In this document: positions 12,860 to 21,263 of the stretch, one piece after another | How the letters are laid out: each line of letters begins with the position of its first letter | Numbering within the stretch: the first letter of the stretch is position 1 | DNA from: JANXXV01 sp038230275 | GTDB taxonomy: Bacteria; Acidobacteriota; Terriglobia; Bryobacterales; Bryobacteraceae | Length of the DNA: 32,714 nucleotides | NCBI GenBank assembly: GCA_038230275.1 | Contig: JBBRNO010000065.1 | Coordinates: forward strand, 1 to 32,714 | Direction: 5' to 3' | The notes under the pieces: model-generated | What the model was told of the DNA's origin: nothing | What the model saw: the letters and a program-made list of their open reading frames with translations, nothing else | Database searches by the model: none | Position numbers and translations under genes: made by a program

Positions 12860-15857
12860 TCACTGGCTTTTGAGCGAAAGGGAACTCAAGATGAAACAGT
12901 GTACCAGCGCCGGGCTCACTTTGCACCTCAATGGAGCCGCCATGTTCCCGGACGATGCCGTAGGTGACCGATAGGCCGAGCCCGGTTCCCTTGCGCGCCA
13001 TCTTGGTGGTGAAGAAGGGATCGTAGATGCGGGACAGATTCTCAGACGGAATACCTTGCCCGGTGTCAGTCACCTCGATCCGTGCCGAATCCTCGTTGGC
13101 GGACGTACTGATGGTGAGCGTGCCTCCGGCGTCCATGGCGTCGCGGGCATTGAGAACCAGATTGAGAAACACCTGCTGCAATTTACCAGCATTCCCCTTG
13201 ATCAGAGGAAGCCGAGGCATCAGATTCAGGTGCACCTCGACCTTCGCACGCTCCAACTGATGGCTGACCAGAGAAACGGTTTCGACAAGGACGCGGTTCA
13301 AATCGACGTCGTCAAACTCTGCCGGCGAAGTCCGGGAGAAATTCAGCAGCGAGTTCACAATTTCGCTCGCCCGGAATGTCTGTTTCGCAATTTTCTCAAG
13401 CAACTTCGACTTCTGGTCGTCTCCGGAAACCTGCTTGGCTAACAACTGCGCATAAGTGGATATCACCGCCAGCGGTGTATTCACTTCATGCGCCACTCCC
13501 GCTGCGAGTAGTCCAATGGAACTCAACTTGTCTGCCTGCACCAGGCGGCGTTCCAGTTCAGACCGGTCGGTGATATCGTCGAAAATAATCAAGCGTCCGA
13601 TCTGCTTTTGTTCCTTCGAAACCAGCGGTGCAATTGCCAGATTCAAGACAACTTCCTTGGGTTCCGGTTCCGCTTCATGGAGAATGAGTCCGTTTCCGTT
13701 CCGATTTCCGTTGGTCAGGGCGTCGATCGTCCGGGTAGCATACTTGCTGGAGGGCCTCAACGGGAACTTATAGATGTTGTGAATCCCGGTCTGGCCGCGC
13801 ACCTCTTCAAATTTCCTACAGAGCTCTTCCGGAAACAGTTCCGACAGCGTTCGACCTACGGCAAAATGGCGGGGGATTCCTGTCAGCCGTTCGATCTCCG
13901 TGTTCCAACTCTCGACGCGGTCCTGCAAATCGGCCGCGAGAACGCCAACGTTGATGGATTCGACGATGTTCTCGCTGAACTCTTTCAACCGTTCGTACTC
14001 ACCGACTTTTTGTTGTAGTGAGCAGTAAAGCCGTGCGTTCTCGATGGCGATGCCAACGTATCCCGAAAGGGTGACAAGCAGTTCCACGTCGTCGCTGGAC
14101 AGAAAATCGCCTTTTCCAGTGCGGCTGACTCCTAGATAGGCGATAGTCCGGCCGCGTACCGCGCAAGGCACGTAATAGGTTAAATCCAGGTCGGCAATCG
14201 TGTGCCGGACCGAGGCTGGCCATTCTCTGGATACAACGTCGAGCGCATGCCGGGTTCGCTCGAAGAACAGATACGGCTGATCGGGTTTAGAGGATAAGAA
14301 GCTCAGATCGAGGTGAGTCCGGTCGCGATACTTCTCAATCTTGCCGGTAGCCATCCGTAGTTCGAAATTGTCTTCGCCCGGCGAATGGTCGCCCGGGGGC
14401 GCTTCTTGAATAAAGAAAGCCAGGTGCCGGATGGAAAGAGTCCGCAGCAATCGATCAGCGACCGATTCGAGCATCGTTTCGAGATCTGTCTCGGAACTGA
14501 GTTCCCGGGCGAATTCCACCAGCGTGCGGCGATAATCGTACCGATCTTTGTAGAAGTAGTAACGGTCGAGCTGTTCCTGAATCCAATTGCGGATGGGCTG
14601 GAAAACAAAGGTCGCCACGAAAATGAGGGTGACCACCGCCTTGGGACTTAGATCGTCAAACTTTCCGAGCGTCAGGAATAGTGCATAGAACACGCCAAGA
14701 ACGGCCACCGTGGCCAGCGTATAAACATAGCCCTGCTGGAAAATGACGTCGACGTCCATCAGCCGGTAGCGCACAATGGCATACGCCCAGGTAAGCGGGA
14801 TCAGCGGCAGAAACAGCACCGCCAATTGCATGTAGAAACCCGGAGCCGCCCCCAGCATGTACGGCAGAACGTAGAGACAGGTGAACGGCAGAATGCCCAA
14901 CACCGCGCCATTCCTGAGCCACTTCAACTGCTGTCGGACAATCGCGTCTTCCGTCCGGCGGTGTTCTACCGTCAGCGCCAGGGCGCCAAGCAGGTAAACG
15001 CCGCTTAGAAAACCAAGCAGGACACGGTCAAGCACCCAGCGCAGTTCGATAGGACTCATCCTGACCCGAATGTTTCCTAACGCAACGCCGATAGTGAGTG
15101 ACAGCAACAGCAGTGCCGGAAGATAAAGTACGGCCCGCCGGAAGCGTCCCCGCAACCAGCCCCTCGGTTCGGGAAAAGTAAGGCAAAAATGCAGGAAGAT
15201 GGTGGGCGCAAACAGGCCCGCCACTATGTTTCCCCAATAAATTACCTGATCGAAGGCATTCAGCTTTCCCGTGTAATGGAAAGTGGACAGCACAAAACTC
15301 GACAAACACAAAATTAGAAAGTGTAGCGATTTGGGAGCATTGCCGCGTCGAAAATACACGAACAAACCAATCAACAGATACGCCACGCCGACGGCGTACT
15401 GGTAGGAAACCGCATACTCCGGCACACGCTCCCCGACGATGACGTTCGCCTTGATCTCAATTCCGTCGCCGCCGACGTTGCGCACCACCACATAATCGGC
15501 AGGCCGCCACGGACCGAGTCGAATCAGGACCTGCGAGACGGCGATGGCGTTTTCAATGCGCACGCCTTTGATCTTCACCAGCACATCATTGGTGCGTATT
15601 CCTGCATTTTCACCGGGACTACGTACGGCGACATGCAGCGCTTGCACGATATTCTTGCCGTTCGGTTGCAAACGGTCTACCCAAGTAACGCCGTCTTCCG
15701 GCAAACGGTAGCGCTTATCGAGCTGGAAATTTTGTTGAAAGTTGATGAAGGCAGACGCTACCGCAGCCACCGTGAGAATCACCAGTAGCGCATTCGCGAA
15801 TTGAGTCTTAAGTTCCTTCACTGCCCGGCCATCCCACTTTGCCGGGTGATGAGACAC
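12852..15857 (-). CDS. Membrane PDZ-7TM-like-GAF-PAS sensor histidine kinase
   Basis: A 1001-residue kinase. One TM helix near residue 25 is followed by a PDZ-like domain (about 45-135, SPGENAGIRTNDVLVKIKG), then about nine further TM segments (about 150-425). A GAF-like domain (about 445-610), a PAS domain (about 625-745, ENIVESINVGVLAADLQDRV) and the catalytic core follow. His790 in GVAHEVNTPLAV is the phosphorylation site; the N box is NLVLNARDAM and the ATP lid motifs are DTGQGIP and KGTGLGLS. It should sense an envelope or membrane signal and phosphorylate the NtrC-type regulator, whose gene it overlaps by 8 nt. The start given is GTG 15857. If the sigma-54 element at 15875-15891 is real, the leader would be only about 7 nt, and the GTG at 15821 is a plausible alternative start. 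Confidence 0.9.
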   Translation of the reverse strand: MSHHPAKWDGRAVKELKTQFANALLVILTVAAVASAFINFQQNFQLDKRYRLPEDGVTWVDRLQPNGKNIVQALHVAVRSPGENAGIRTNDVLVKIKGVRIENAIAVSQVLIRLGPWRPADYVVVRNVGGDGIEIKANVIVGERVPEYAVSYQYAVGVAYLLIGLFVYFRRGNAPKSLHFLILCLSSFVLSTFHYTGKLNAFDQVIYWGNIVAGLFAPTIFLHFCLTFPEPRGWLRGRFRRAVLYLPALLLLSLTIGVALGNIRVRMSPIELRWVLDRVLLGFLSGVYLLGALALTVEHRRTEDAIVRQQLKWLRNGAVLGILPFTCLYVLPYMLGAAPGFYMQLAVLFLPLIPLTWAYAIVRYRLMDVDVIFQQGYVYTLATVAVLGVFYALFLTLGKFDDLSPKAVVTLIFVATFVFQPIRNWIQEQLDRYYFYKDRYDYRRTLVEFARELSSETDLETMLESVADRLLRTLSIRHLAFFIQEAPPGDHSPGEDNFELRMATGKIEKYRDRTHLDLSFLSSKPDQPYLFFERTRHALDVVSREWPASVRHTIADLDLTYYVPCAVRGRTIAYLGVSRTGKGDFLSSDDVELLVTLSGYVGIAIENARLYCSLQQKVGEYERLKEFSENIVESINVGVLAADLQDRVESWNTEIERLTGIPRHFAVGRTLSELFPEELCRKFEEVRGQTGIHNIYKFPLRPSSKYATRTIDALTNGNRNGNGLILHEAEPEPKEVVLNLAIAPLVSKEQKQIGRLIIFDDITDRSELERRLVQADKLSSIGLLAAGVAHEVNTPLAVISTYAQLLAKQVSGDDQKSKLLEKIAKQTFRASEIVNSLLNFSRTSPAEFDDVDLNRVLVETVSLVSHQLERAKVEVHLNLMPRLPLIKGNAGKLQQVFLNLVLNARDAMDAGGTLTISTSANEDSARIEVTDTGQGIPSENLSRIYDPFFTTKMARKGTGLGLSVTYGIVREHGGSIEVQSEPGAGTLFHLEFPFAQKPVNA

Positions 15858-15874
15858 CTCGGCAGTCCTGTCGT

Positions 15875-15891
15875 AGCACGTTCAATGCCAG
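15875..15891 (-). promoter_or_regulatory. Sigma-54 (-24/-12) promoter-like element upstream of the kinase/regulator operon
   Basis: The minus strand reads CTGGCATTGAACGTGCT. GG and GC have the exact 12-nt register of the RpoN consensus YTGGCACG-N4-TTGCW, and most conserved positions match. The downstream operon encodes an NtrC-type activator, so self-activation is plausible. The predicted start site (about 15864) is very close to the annotated GTG. Confidence 0.5.
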
Positions 15892-16004
15892 CGATCTTGA
15901 CCCTGCTTACCAACGAGATTACACCATTTTTCAGCAGGATACAAAGTGATTAACTAAACTGAATCCGCAATTTGGGATAAACGTATTACGTAGATGTGTA
16001 GCAC

Positions 16005-16322
16005 CTAGCTCACCTCGCGGTCCAGCCATTGCAGATAGTCGTCCGATCCGTCGACAATCGGCACTGCCACCACCTCAGGCACTGTGTAGGAATGCATCTT
16101 GCGCAATTCCGTTTTCAGCGATTCCAATCGTGGCCGCGTGGTCTTGATAATGAGGATCCACTCGGAGGCGTCCTCCACTTTCCCCTCCCAGCGAAATACG
16201 CTGTAGGCGCCCGGAATCACGTTCACACAGGCAGCTACACGAGCCTCCACCAGGTGCCGGGCCAGTTTCTGAGCCTCTTCCGAGGTGCTGCAAGAGCTAA
16301 AAACAACAATTTTGTCCGTCAT
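16005..16322 (-). CDS. cutA: CutA1-family divalent-cation tolerance protein
   Basis: A 105-residue protein, the usual length for CutA1. It starts at ATG 16322 (MTDKIVVFSSCSTSEEAQKLA) with GGAAGAA about 9 nt upstream; a TTG at 16340 would add six residues and is less likely. The family hallmarks are present: VEARVAACVNVIPG, SVFRWEGKVEDASEWILIIKT (ferredoxin-like fold strands 2-3) and HSYTVPEVVAVPI. CutA1 forms very stable trimers that bind divalent metals such as copper; its exact role is unsettled. It lies divergent to the FtsB-like gene over 72 bp, and nothing in the neighbourhood points to metal handling. Confidence 0.93.
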   Translation of the reverse strand: MTDKIVVFSSCSTSEEAQKLARHLVEARVAACVNVIPGAYSVFRWEGKVEDASEWILIIKTTRPRLESLKTELRKMHSYTVPEVVAVPIVDGSDDYLQWLDREVS

Positions 16323-16394
16323 GGCGACTTTTTCTTCCAAAACAGTAGCATCTGAGTCAAAACAAGATTATAAACAAATGTAGTACTGTCTACG

Positions 16395-16709
16395 ATGAAC
16401 TTCCTACTCCGCAAGACTGGTTATCTGACCCTTTTCGTAATGATCGCCGTTTTTGCGATCATCGCGCTCCGCGGGCCGCAGGGAATCCCTGCTCTGATGG
16501 AGAAGCGGCGAGAGATCCAATTGCTGCAGGAACAGAACGCCGACCTGCAGAAGGAAAACGAGCACAAGCGCGAACGGATTGTCCGGCTGAACGAAAGTCA
16601 GGCCGAGCAGGAACTGGAAATTCGCAACCGTTTGAAGCTACTGAGGAAGGGTGAGACATCGTTCATTCTGCCCGATCAGCCCGCTGAGCAGCCGAAAGCA
16701 GCGCAGTAA
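16395..16709 (+). CDS. FtsB/DivIC-family septum formation initiator protein
   Basis: A 104-residue protein with a short cytoplasmic N-terminus, one TM helix (about 9-26) and a long coiled coil (about 33-80, rich in E, Q, K and R), then a short tail. This is the FtsB/DivIC layout, and the coiled-coil end (RLKLLRKGETSFIL) fits the family pattern RxKLgmvkpgEt.f. Such proteins join FtsL and FtsQ to help recruit and activate septal peptidoglycan synthesis. No strong ribosome binding site is visible. The last 47 nt overlap the 3' end of the convergent phosphohexomutase gene on the other strand. The M23 peptidase further left may act in the same process, although it is not in the same operon. Confidence 0.85.
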   Translation: MNFLLRKTGYLTLFVMIAVFAIIALRGPQGIPALMEKRREIQLLQEQNADLQKENEHKRERIVRLNESQAEQELEIRNRLKLLRKGETSFILPDQPAEQPKAAQ

Positions 16710-18045
16710 CGGCATCGTAGAGTTCTTCCATCGCGCTTTCTTCCCTTGCCTCGGCGGCCAGCCGCAACAGCGGTTCCGTATTCGACGCCCGCACGTGCAC
16801 CCAACGGCCCGGCCACTGTAGCTTCAAGCCGTCTGACCGGTCGGCCGTCGCATCCGGAAAGCGGTCCTCCAATCCTTGCATCAGCGTTCCCAACGCACCG
16901 TGTTCGAACGCCACTTTTCCCAGTTTGCGGTAATAGCGGGGCAGCCCGGCGGCCAATTCGGAGACGGTTGCTCCGGTTTTCGCCATGCGTTCCAACAGAA
17001 AGGCCATGCCGGTGAAGCTGTCGCGGCAAAGGTGGACGGCGGGAAAGATGATGCCGCCGTTAGACCCTTCACCGCCGATGACGGCGTTTACGGCTTGCAT
17101 CATCTCCACTACGTTGGCTTCGCCGACCGGTGTTCTATAAACCTTCCGGCCGTGTTGGGCGGCGATATCGTCGATCACCGACGAAGTCGTCAGGTTCACG
17201 ACCACATCGCCCGGCAGCCGTTCCAGCGCGGCATCCACCGCGAGCGCTAGCACGTCGTCATTGTCCAACACCCGCCCATTCTCATCGGCCACAGCCAGCC
17301 GGTCTCCATCGGGGTCCTGTGCAAAACCGATTTCGCAACCGCGGGCGGTCACGAGCGCGGCCAGGTCCCCCAGGGTATCCGGCCGCGGCTCCGCCTCACG
17401 GGGAAATGGTTTCGTTGGATCCACTGAGATGGCATCCAGCCGGCAACCGAGTGTTTCGGTCAGGAACCGCGGCGTCATCACGGAGGCGGCGCCGTTGACC
17501 CCGTCCAGTGCCACGCGAAAGTGCCGGCTCCGGATAAGCTTGGCGTCCACGTGCCGCAGGACGCGTTCAATGTGCAGCAGAGCAGGAGATTCGTAGTCGC
17601 AGCGGATGCCACGGATTTCGTGGTTGCCGGCTTCGTAGAAATCGCTCTGATGGTAGAGGTCTATTAGTTCCGACCGTTCGTAGTGGTTGAAGAATAGCCC
17701 GTGCGCGTTGAAAAGCTTCAGGGCGTTGTATTCGGGTGGATTGTGGGAGGCGGTAATTGCGATGCCGCCGTGGGCGTGAGTAGCCCCCACGTACATTTGA
17801 ATGGTGGGCGTCGGCAGCACGCCGACGTCGATCACCTCACACCCGGCCGCGAGCAATCCGCATTGCACCGCATGTTGCAGCATTTCCCCTGTAGCCCGCG
17901 TGTCCCGGCCGACAATGACTCTGCCCCGCCCGACATAGGAACCGAACGCCTGGCCGAATGAACAGGCCAGCGCAGGGGTGAGAAATTCACCGACCACGCC
18001 GCGGATGCCGGAGACTCCAATCTTCAACAGATGTTCGCGAGGCAT
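16663..18045 (-). CDS. Phosphohexomutase, archaeal-type GlmM/PMM-like (canonical active site)
   Basis: A 460-residue alpha-D-phosphohexomutase with all four signature loops: catalytic Ser100 in TASHNP, metal loop DPDGDR (Asp244/246/248), sugar loop GGEGSNGG (324-331) and phosphate loop RASNTEP (419-425). It should interconvert 1- and 6-phosphates of a hexose. The sugar loop lacks the GE-x-SGH form of standard bacterial GlmM and resembles the GEGNGG type of archaeal enzymes and some Planctomycetes/Acidobacteria, so glucosamine, mannose and glucose phosphates all remain possible. The ATG directly follows the TAA of the upstream paralogue (TAAATG), suggesting translational coupling and related substrates. 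The 3' end overlaps the FtsB-like gene on the opposite strand by 47 nt. Confidence 0.9.
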   Translation of the reverse strand: MPREHLLKIGVSGIRGVVGEFLTPALACSFGQAFGSYVGRGRVIVGRDTRATGEMLQHAVQCGLLAAGCEVIDVGVLPTPTIQMYVGATHAHGGIAITASHNPPEYNALKLFNAHGLFFNHYERSELIDLYHQSDFYEAGNHEIRGIRCDYESPALLHIERVLRHVDAKLIRSRHFRVALDGVNGAASVMTPRFLTETLGCRLDAISVDPTKPFPREAEPRPDTLGDLAALVTARGCEIGFAQDPDGDRLAVADENGRVLDNDDVLALAVDAALERLPGDVVVNLTTSSVIDDIAAQHGRKVYRTPVGEANVVEMMQAVNAVIGGEGSNGGIIFPAVHLCRDSFTGMAFLLERMAKTGATVSELAAGLPRYYRKLGKVAFEHGALGTLMQGLEDRFPDATADRSDGLKLQWPGRWVHVRASNTEPLLRLAAEAREESAMEELYDAVTALLSAAQRADRAE

Positions 18046-19413
18046 TTAGGGAAGACTCCTGACCTTATCGAGCAGCGATTCAAAGAGTGCCGATGGGGGA
18101 TGGCCGCGTTGTTCGCAGATCACGCGCACGATGGGTTCGGTCTGGCTGACGCGCACATGGAACCAGTGGTCCGGCCAATCGACGCGCAGGCCGTCGAGCG
18201 TGGTGGCGCGCCCGTCGGCGTATTCTTTCTGCAAGTCCATCAGCAGCGAAGGAATGCGGGCGGAGGTGAGCGGCAGTTCGCCTTTCAGAATGCAGTACCG
18301 CGGATAGCCTTTCAGAATTTCGGACAGGGAATGATTCCGTTCGTGCATCATCGATAACACCGCCAGCATGCTGGCGATGCCGTCGTAAACAAACTCAAAC
18401 TGCGGCATCATGACTGCGCCCGTCCCTTCGCCGGCCAGCGCGATCTGTTCATGCCGGTAGCCGGATAAAGCGTCGATGGTGGCTTGGCGGCCGACGGGTA
18501 CGCGAATCACTTTTCCGCCGTGCCGCGCCGCCAACTCGTCCACCAAGGCGGTGCTGGAAAGGTTGGTGATCACCAGCTTACCCGGTCCCCGCGGCAGCAG
18601 ATAGTCAGTCAGCAGCGGGAGCATGATCTCCTCGGAAAGGGGTTCGCCGAGTTCAGTGGCAATGCCGACGCGATCTGAATCCACATCGAACAGGAAGCCG
18701 GCATCGGCGTGCAGCGGCTTCATTAATGGGGCCAGTTGCAGCCCGATGGTGCGGGGAGTGATTAACGGATCGTGCGCAAAGGCTACGCCTTCGGGGCTTT
18801 CGTTGATGAGAATGAACTCAAAGCCGAACCGTTCGTTCATGCGGCGCAGGATGACGGACGATGTACCGTTGCAGCAATCCACCACAACGCGGAACCGGCG
18901 TAGCGAGTCGAAATTGTAGACTGCGGCAAGGTCGTCCAAATAACGATCCACCGCGTGTTCCACCAATTCCAGCTTGCCAATGCCATGCCAATCGGTGAAT
19001 GCGAATTTCTTCAGATGGTAAATGTCCAGCAGTTCGCCTGCTTCGGCGGTGGAGAGATAGGTGCCGCGGGGTCCGAAGAACTTGAGCGCGTTCCATTCCG
19101 CGGCGTTATGGCTGGCGCCAATAGAAACCCCGCCTGCCGCATCCCCCCGCCGAATCGCATGCTGAATTACCGGCGTTGAGACTACGCCCAGGTCCAGCAC
19201 ATTGTGGCCACAGGCCAGCAGCCCGGCGAGCACGCCTTCGCGGAGCATTCTGCCGCTGGCACGCGGATCTCGGCCGATGATTACCGGGCGGCCGGGTTCG
19301 ATCAAGGTAGCGAAAGCACTGGCGAAATCCAGCACGTGCGTAGCCGTCAATCCGCCGCCGACTACTCCGCGCAGCCCCACCTGGGAAAGACGAAGTGTCT
19401 TCCGCTTGGTCAT
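18046..19413 (-). CDS. Divergent phosphohexomutase paralogue
   Basis: A 455-residue paralogue of the next gene in the operon. The catalytic Ser101 is kept but in GASHNA rather than TASHNP. The metal loop is DVDSDR (Asp243/245/247 retained, Pro and Gly replaced), the sugar loop is AGEGTGAV, and the phosphate loop is RVSQTEP. All residues known to bind metal and phosphate are present, so activity is plausible, but the sugar loop differs from that of its neighbour and substrate choice may have shifted. It lies between the CBM9-like gene (TAGATG junction) and the canonical paralogue (TAAATG junction). Together they form a strictly abutting three-gene operon. A two-step or heteromeric arrangement is conjecture. 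Confidence 0.88.
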   Translation of the reverse strand: MTKRKTLRLSQVGLRGVVGGGLTATHVLDFASAFATLIEPGRPVIIGRDPRASGRMLREGVLAGLLACGHNVLDLGVVSTPVIQHAIRRGDAAGGVSIGASHNAAEWNALKFFGPRGTYLSTAEAGELLDIYHLKKFAFTDWHGIGKLELVEHAVDRYLDDLAAVYNFDSLRRFRVVVDCCNGTSSVILRRMNERFGFEFILINESPEGVAFAHDPLITPRTIGLQLAPLMKPLHADAGFLFDVDSDRVGIATELGEPLSEEIMLPLLTDYLLPRGPGKLVITNLSSTALVDELAARHGGKVIRVPVGRQATIDALSGYRHEQIALAGEGTGAVMMPQFEFVYDGIASMLAVLSMMHERNHSLSEILKGYPRYCILKGELPLTSARIPSLLMDLQKEYADGRATTLDGLRVDWPDHWFHVRVSQTEPIVRVICEQRGHPPSALFESLLDKVRSLP

Positions 19414-20100
19414 CTACTTTCCCAGAATCAGCCGGCCAAACGCTTCGGGTACGTGGTAACTGCGGTTGTTGGTGGGCTGCCAGGCAATGCCAATCTGGTC
19501 TGAGGGGGGGCCCTGCATGCGGTAGAAATTGACCCGCATTTCCTGTCCCGTTTTTGGGGCGGTGACGTCCAAGCCGGCCAGGGGGATTTTCATTTCGCCA
19601 TACCAGATCTTCGCCTTCTCATCCACACGCGCCTTCACGGTGTAACCGGAATTCCAACTCCAGCCGCCATTGGGTTTGGGGTGCTCGCGATCGATTTCCA
19701 GATCGACCCATTCGCCTTGGGGGGACACTTGCAGTTCCTTGTACTGCTTGATGTGTTCCAGATCGGCGCTGATGAATACTTCGGCGACGTCATGTTCCCA
19801 CAACTTGTTCGTTTCGGCGGTGGTGGAAGGATTGTCAATCAGATAGAGAGTCTTGTAGGGCTGAATGTACAACAAGTAGAGATACTTGTCGCTCCAGCGC
19901 GAACGGATCTCCGTGCGGTATCCGGGGAGCGGTTTACCGAAGGAATCGTTTTCCGCGAAGACGCCGGTCACGCCTTTCCACTGTTTTGCATTAGGATCGG
20001 CGGAGAGCGCAAAGTCTTCCGCGGTATGTTTGCTCACGATCTTGCCAGGTCCGTCCGCGAAGGCTGCGGCGGCAATTAGAAGCACTCCGAATAGTTTCAT
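19414..20100 (-). CDS. Exported CBM9-like carbohydrate-binding protein
   Basis: A 228-residue protein with a signal peptide (MKLFGVLLIAAAAFADG). The mature part matches CBM9-like/DOMON-type jelly rolls: a WKGV…TEIRSRWSDKYLYLLYI opening, the conserved LWEHDVAEVFI segment (LWexDvvEvFi in the family), a middle with EWVDLEIDREHPKPNGGW, and the closing WYGEMKIPLAGL and MRVNFYRM. Family 9 modules bind reducing ends of sugars; many stand-alone members in Acidobacteria have no proven ligand. It is the first gene of the phosphohexomutase operon, and its TAG directly abuts the next ATG, which hints at carbohydrate uptake or surface-glycan metabolism. GAGAG lies about 5 nt before the start. Confidence 0.85.
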   Translation of the reverse strand: MKLFGVLLIAAAAFADGPGKIVSKHTAEDFALSADPNAKQWKGVTGVFAENDSFGKPLPGYRTEIRSRWSDKYLYLLYIQPYKTLYLIDNPSTTAETNKLWEHDVAEVFISADLEHIKQYKELQVSPQGEWVDLEIDREHPKPNGGWSWNSGYTVKARVDEKAKIWYGEMKIPLAGLDVTAPKTGQEMRVNFYRMQGPPSDQIGIAWQPTNNRSYHVPEAFGRLILGK

Positions 20101-20130
20101 CGCACTCTCAATATAAGCTGGAAGGAGACT

Positions 20131-20994
20131 ATGCGGAAACTGTCCTTTCTTGCTGTTCTACTAAACTACGTTTGCCTGGCCCAAGACGGGGCGCCAAAGA
20201 GGGTAGCCCTTCCCGATGGAGTGACTGTGGAATCCAATCTTTCCTATGGCCAATTCCCTGAAACCGTGATGGACGTTTATCAACCGGGTAGGTCCCCGGC
20301 TTCAGGAAGAAGGCCCGGAGTGATCGTATTTCACGGCGGCGGATGGGTTAACGGGTCGAAGGAATCGACGATAGAGAAGTTTGTGATTCCGTATCTGGAG
20401 CATGGTTTTGTGGTGGCCAACGTCGAATACCGCCTGGCGGGTGTAGCGCCCGCGCCGGCGGCGGTGAGCGATGCGCTGGAGGCTGCCAATTGGTTTCGGA
20501 ATAATGCCCACCGGTGGAATGTGGATTCGCGGCGCATTGTGGCGACGGGTGAATCGGCTGGAGCGCATTTGGCGCTGATGGTGGGGATGACGCCAAAGTC
20601 TGCGCATCTTGGCCCGGTGAGGAAAGTGGCGGCGGTGATCAATTTCTACGGGATTACCGATGTAGAGGACCAACTGCAAGGGGACAACAAGCGCGATTAC
20701 GCGATGAAGTGGATTCCGGAGCAGAAGGGCCGTTACGATCTGGCGCGCAGACTCTCGCCGCTGACTGAGGTGCGGAAGAAGAACGTGCCGCCCATTTTGT
20801 CCATTCACGGGAATGCCGACGAGGTAGTGCCGTATGAGCAGTCGATCGAACTGACCAGGACGTTGCGGCATGTTCATGCGGACGCCGAGATGATTGCGGT
20901 GCCGAATGGCGGGCATGGCTTCCCGCCGGAGAAGATGAGCCAGCTCTACCCGCAGATTTTCGAATTCCTGCGGCGACGGAAGATCCTGAAATAA
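20131..20994 (+). CDS. Exported alpha/beta-hydrolase, esterase/lipase (BD-FAE/HSL-like)
   Basis: A 287-residue protein with a signal peptide (about residues 1-17, ending CLAQ). The oxyanion motif HGGGW lies at 68-72, the nucleophile Ser142 in GESAG, Asp230 in HGNADEVVP and His262 in GGHGF: a full catalytic triad. The fold belongs to the prolyl-oligopeptidase-like/BD-FAE esterases, which cleave esters such as acetyl or feruloyl groups on plant polysaccharides, or other small esters; the substrate is not determined. AAGGAG precedes the ATG by 3-4 nt. Only 30 bp separate it from the divergent CBM9-like gene, so its promoter must lie largely inside that gene. Its proximity to sugar genes fits glycan processing. 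Confidence 0.92.
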   Translation: MRKLSFLAVLLNYVCLAQDGAPKRVALPDGVTVESNLSYGQFPETVMDVYQPGRSPASGRRPGVIVFHGGGWVNGSKESTIEKFVIPYLEHGFVVANVEYRLAGVAPAPAAVSDALEAANWFRNNAHRWNVDSRRIVATGESAGAHLALMVGMTPKSAHLGPVRKVAAVINFYGITDVEDQLQGDNKRDYAMKWIPEQKGRYDLARRLSPLTEVRKKNVPPILSIHGNADEVVPYEQSIELTRTLRHVHADAEMIAVPNGGHGFPPEKMSQLYPQIFEFLRRRKILK

Positions 20995-20996
20995 TT

Positions 20997-21263
20997 ATGT
21001 CTGTTTACGATGAGCGGCACGATGAGCTTGAGAACTACGAGACGATGATGGGCTTGGAGCGTGGCCGGCTGGCGGTTACGCTGGACATGCTGACGGACGC
21101 GTTGGTGCTGGTGGGGCAGCATGGAGTGTATTGCCAGAGCGTGCGGCAAGCGGGGAAGCCGGCGATGGATGTGCAGTTGATTTTGAAGAGTATTACGGAT
21201 TCGAAGGAATTGATTGCGAGTGTGATGGAGGAGTTGAAGCGGAAGCGGTTAGAACGGGTTTAG
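20997..21263 (+). CDS. Small hypothetical protein
   Basis: An 88-residue cytoplasmic protein, predicted largely helical with an acidic N-terminus and a basic C-terminus (LKRKRLERV). I do not recognise a domain. It starts 2 nt after the esterase stop (TAATTATG), with no independent ribosome binding site, so it is likely translated by coupling. Codon use is like that of its neighbours, which supports a real gene. The stop overlaps the convergent DUF2442 gene by 4 nt. Confidence 0.6.
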   Translation: MSVYDERHDELENYETMMGLERGRLAVTLDMLTDALVLVGQHGVYCQSVRQAGKPAMDVQLILKSITDSKELIASVMEELKRKRLERV

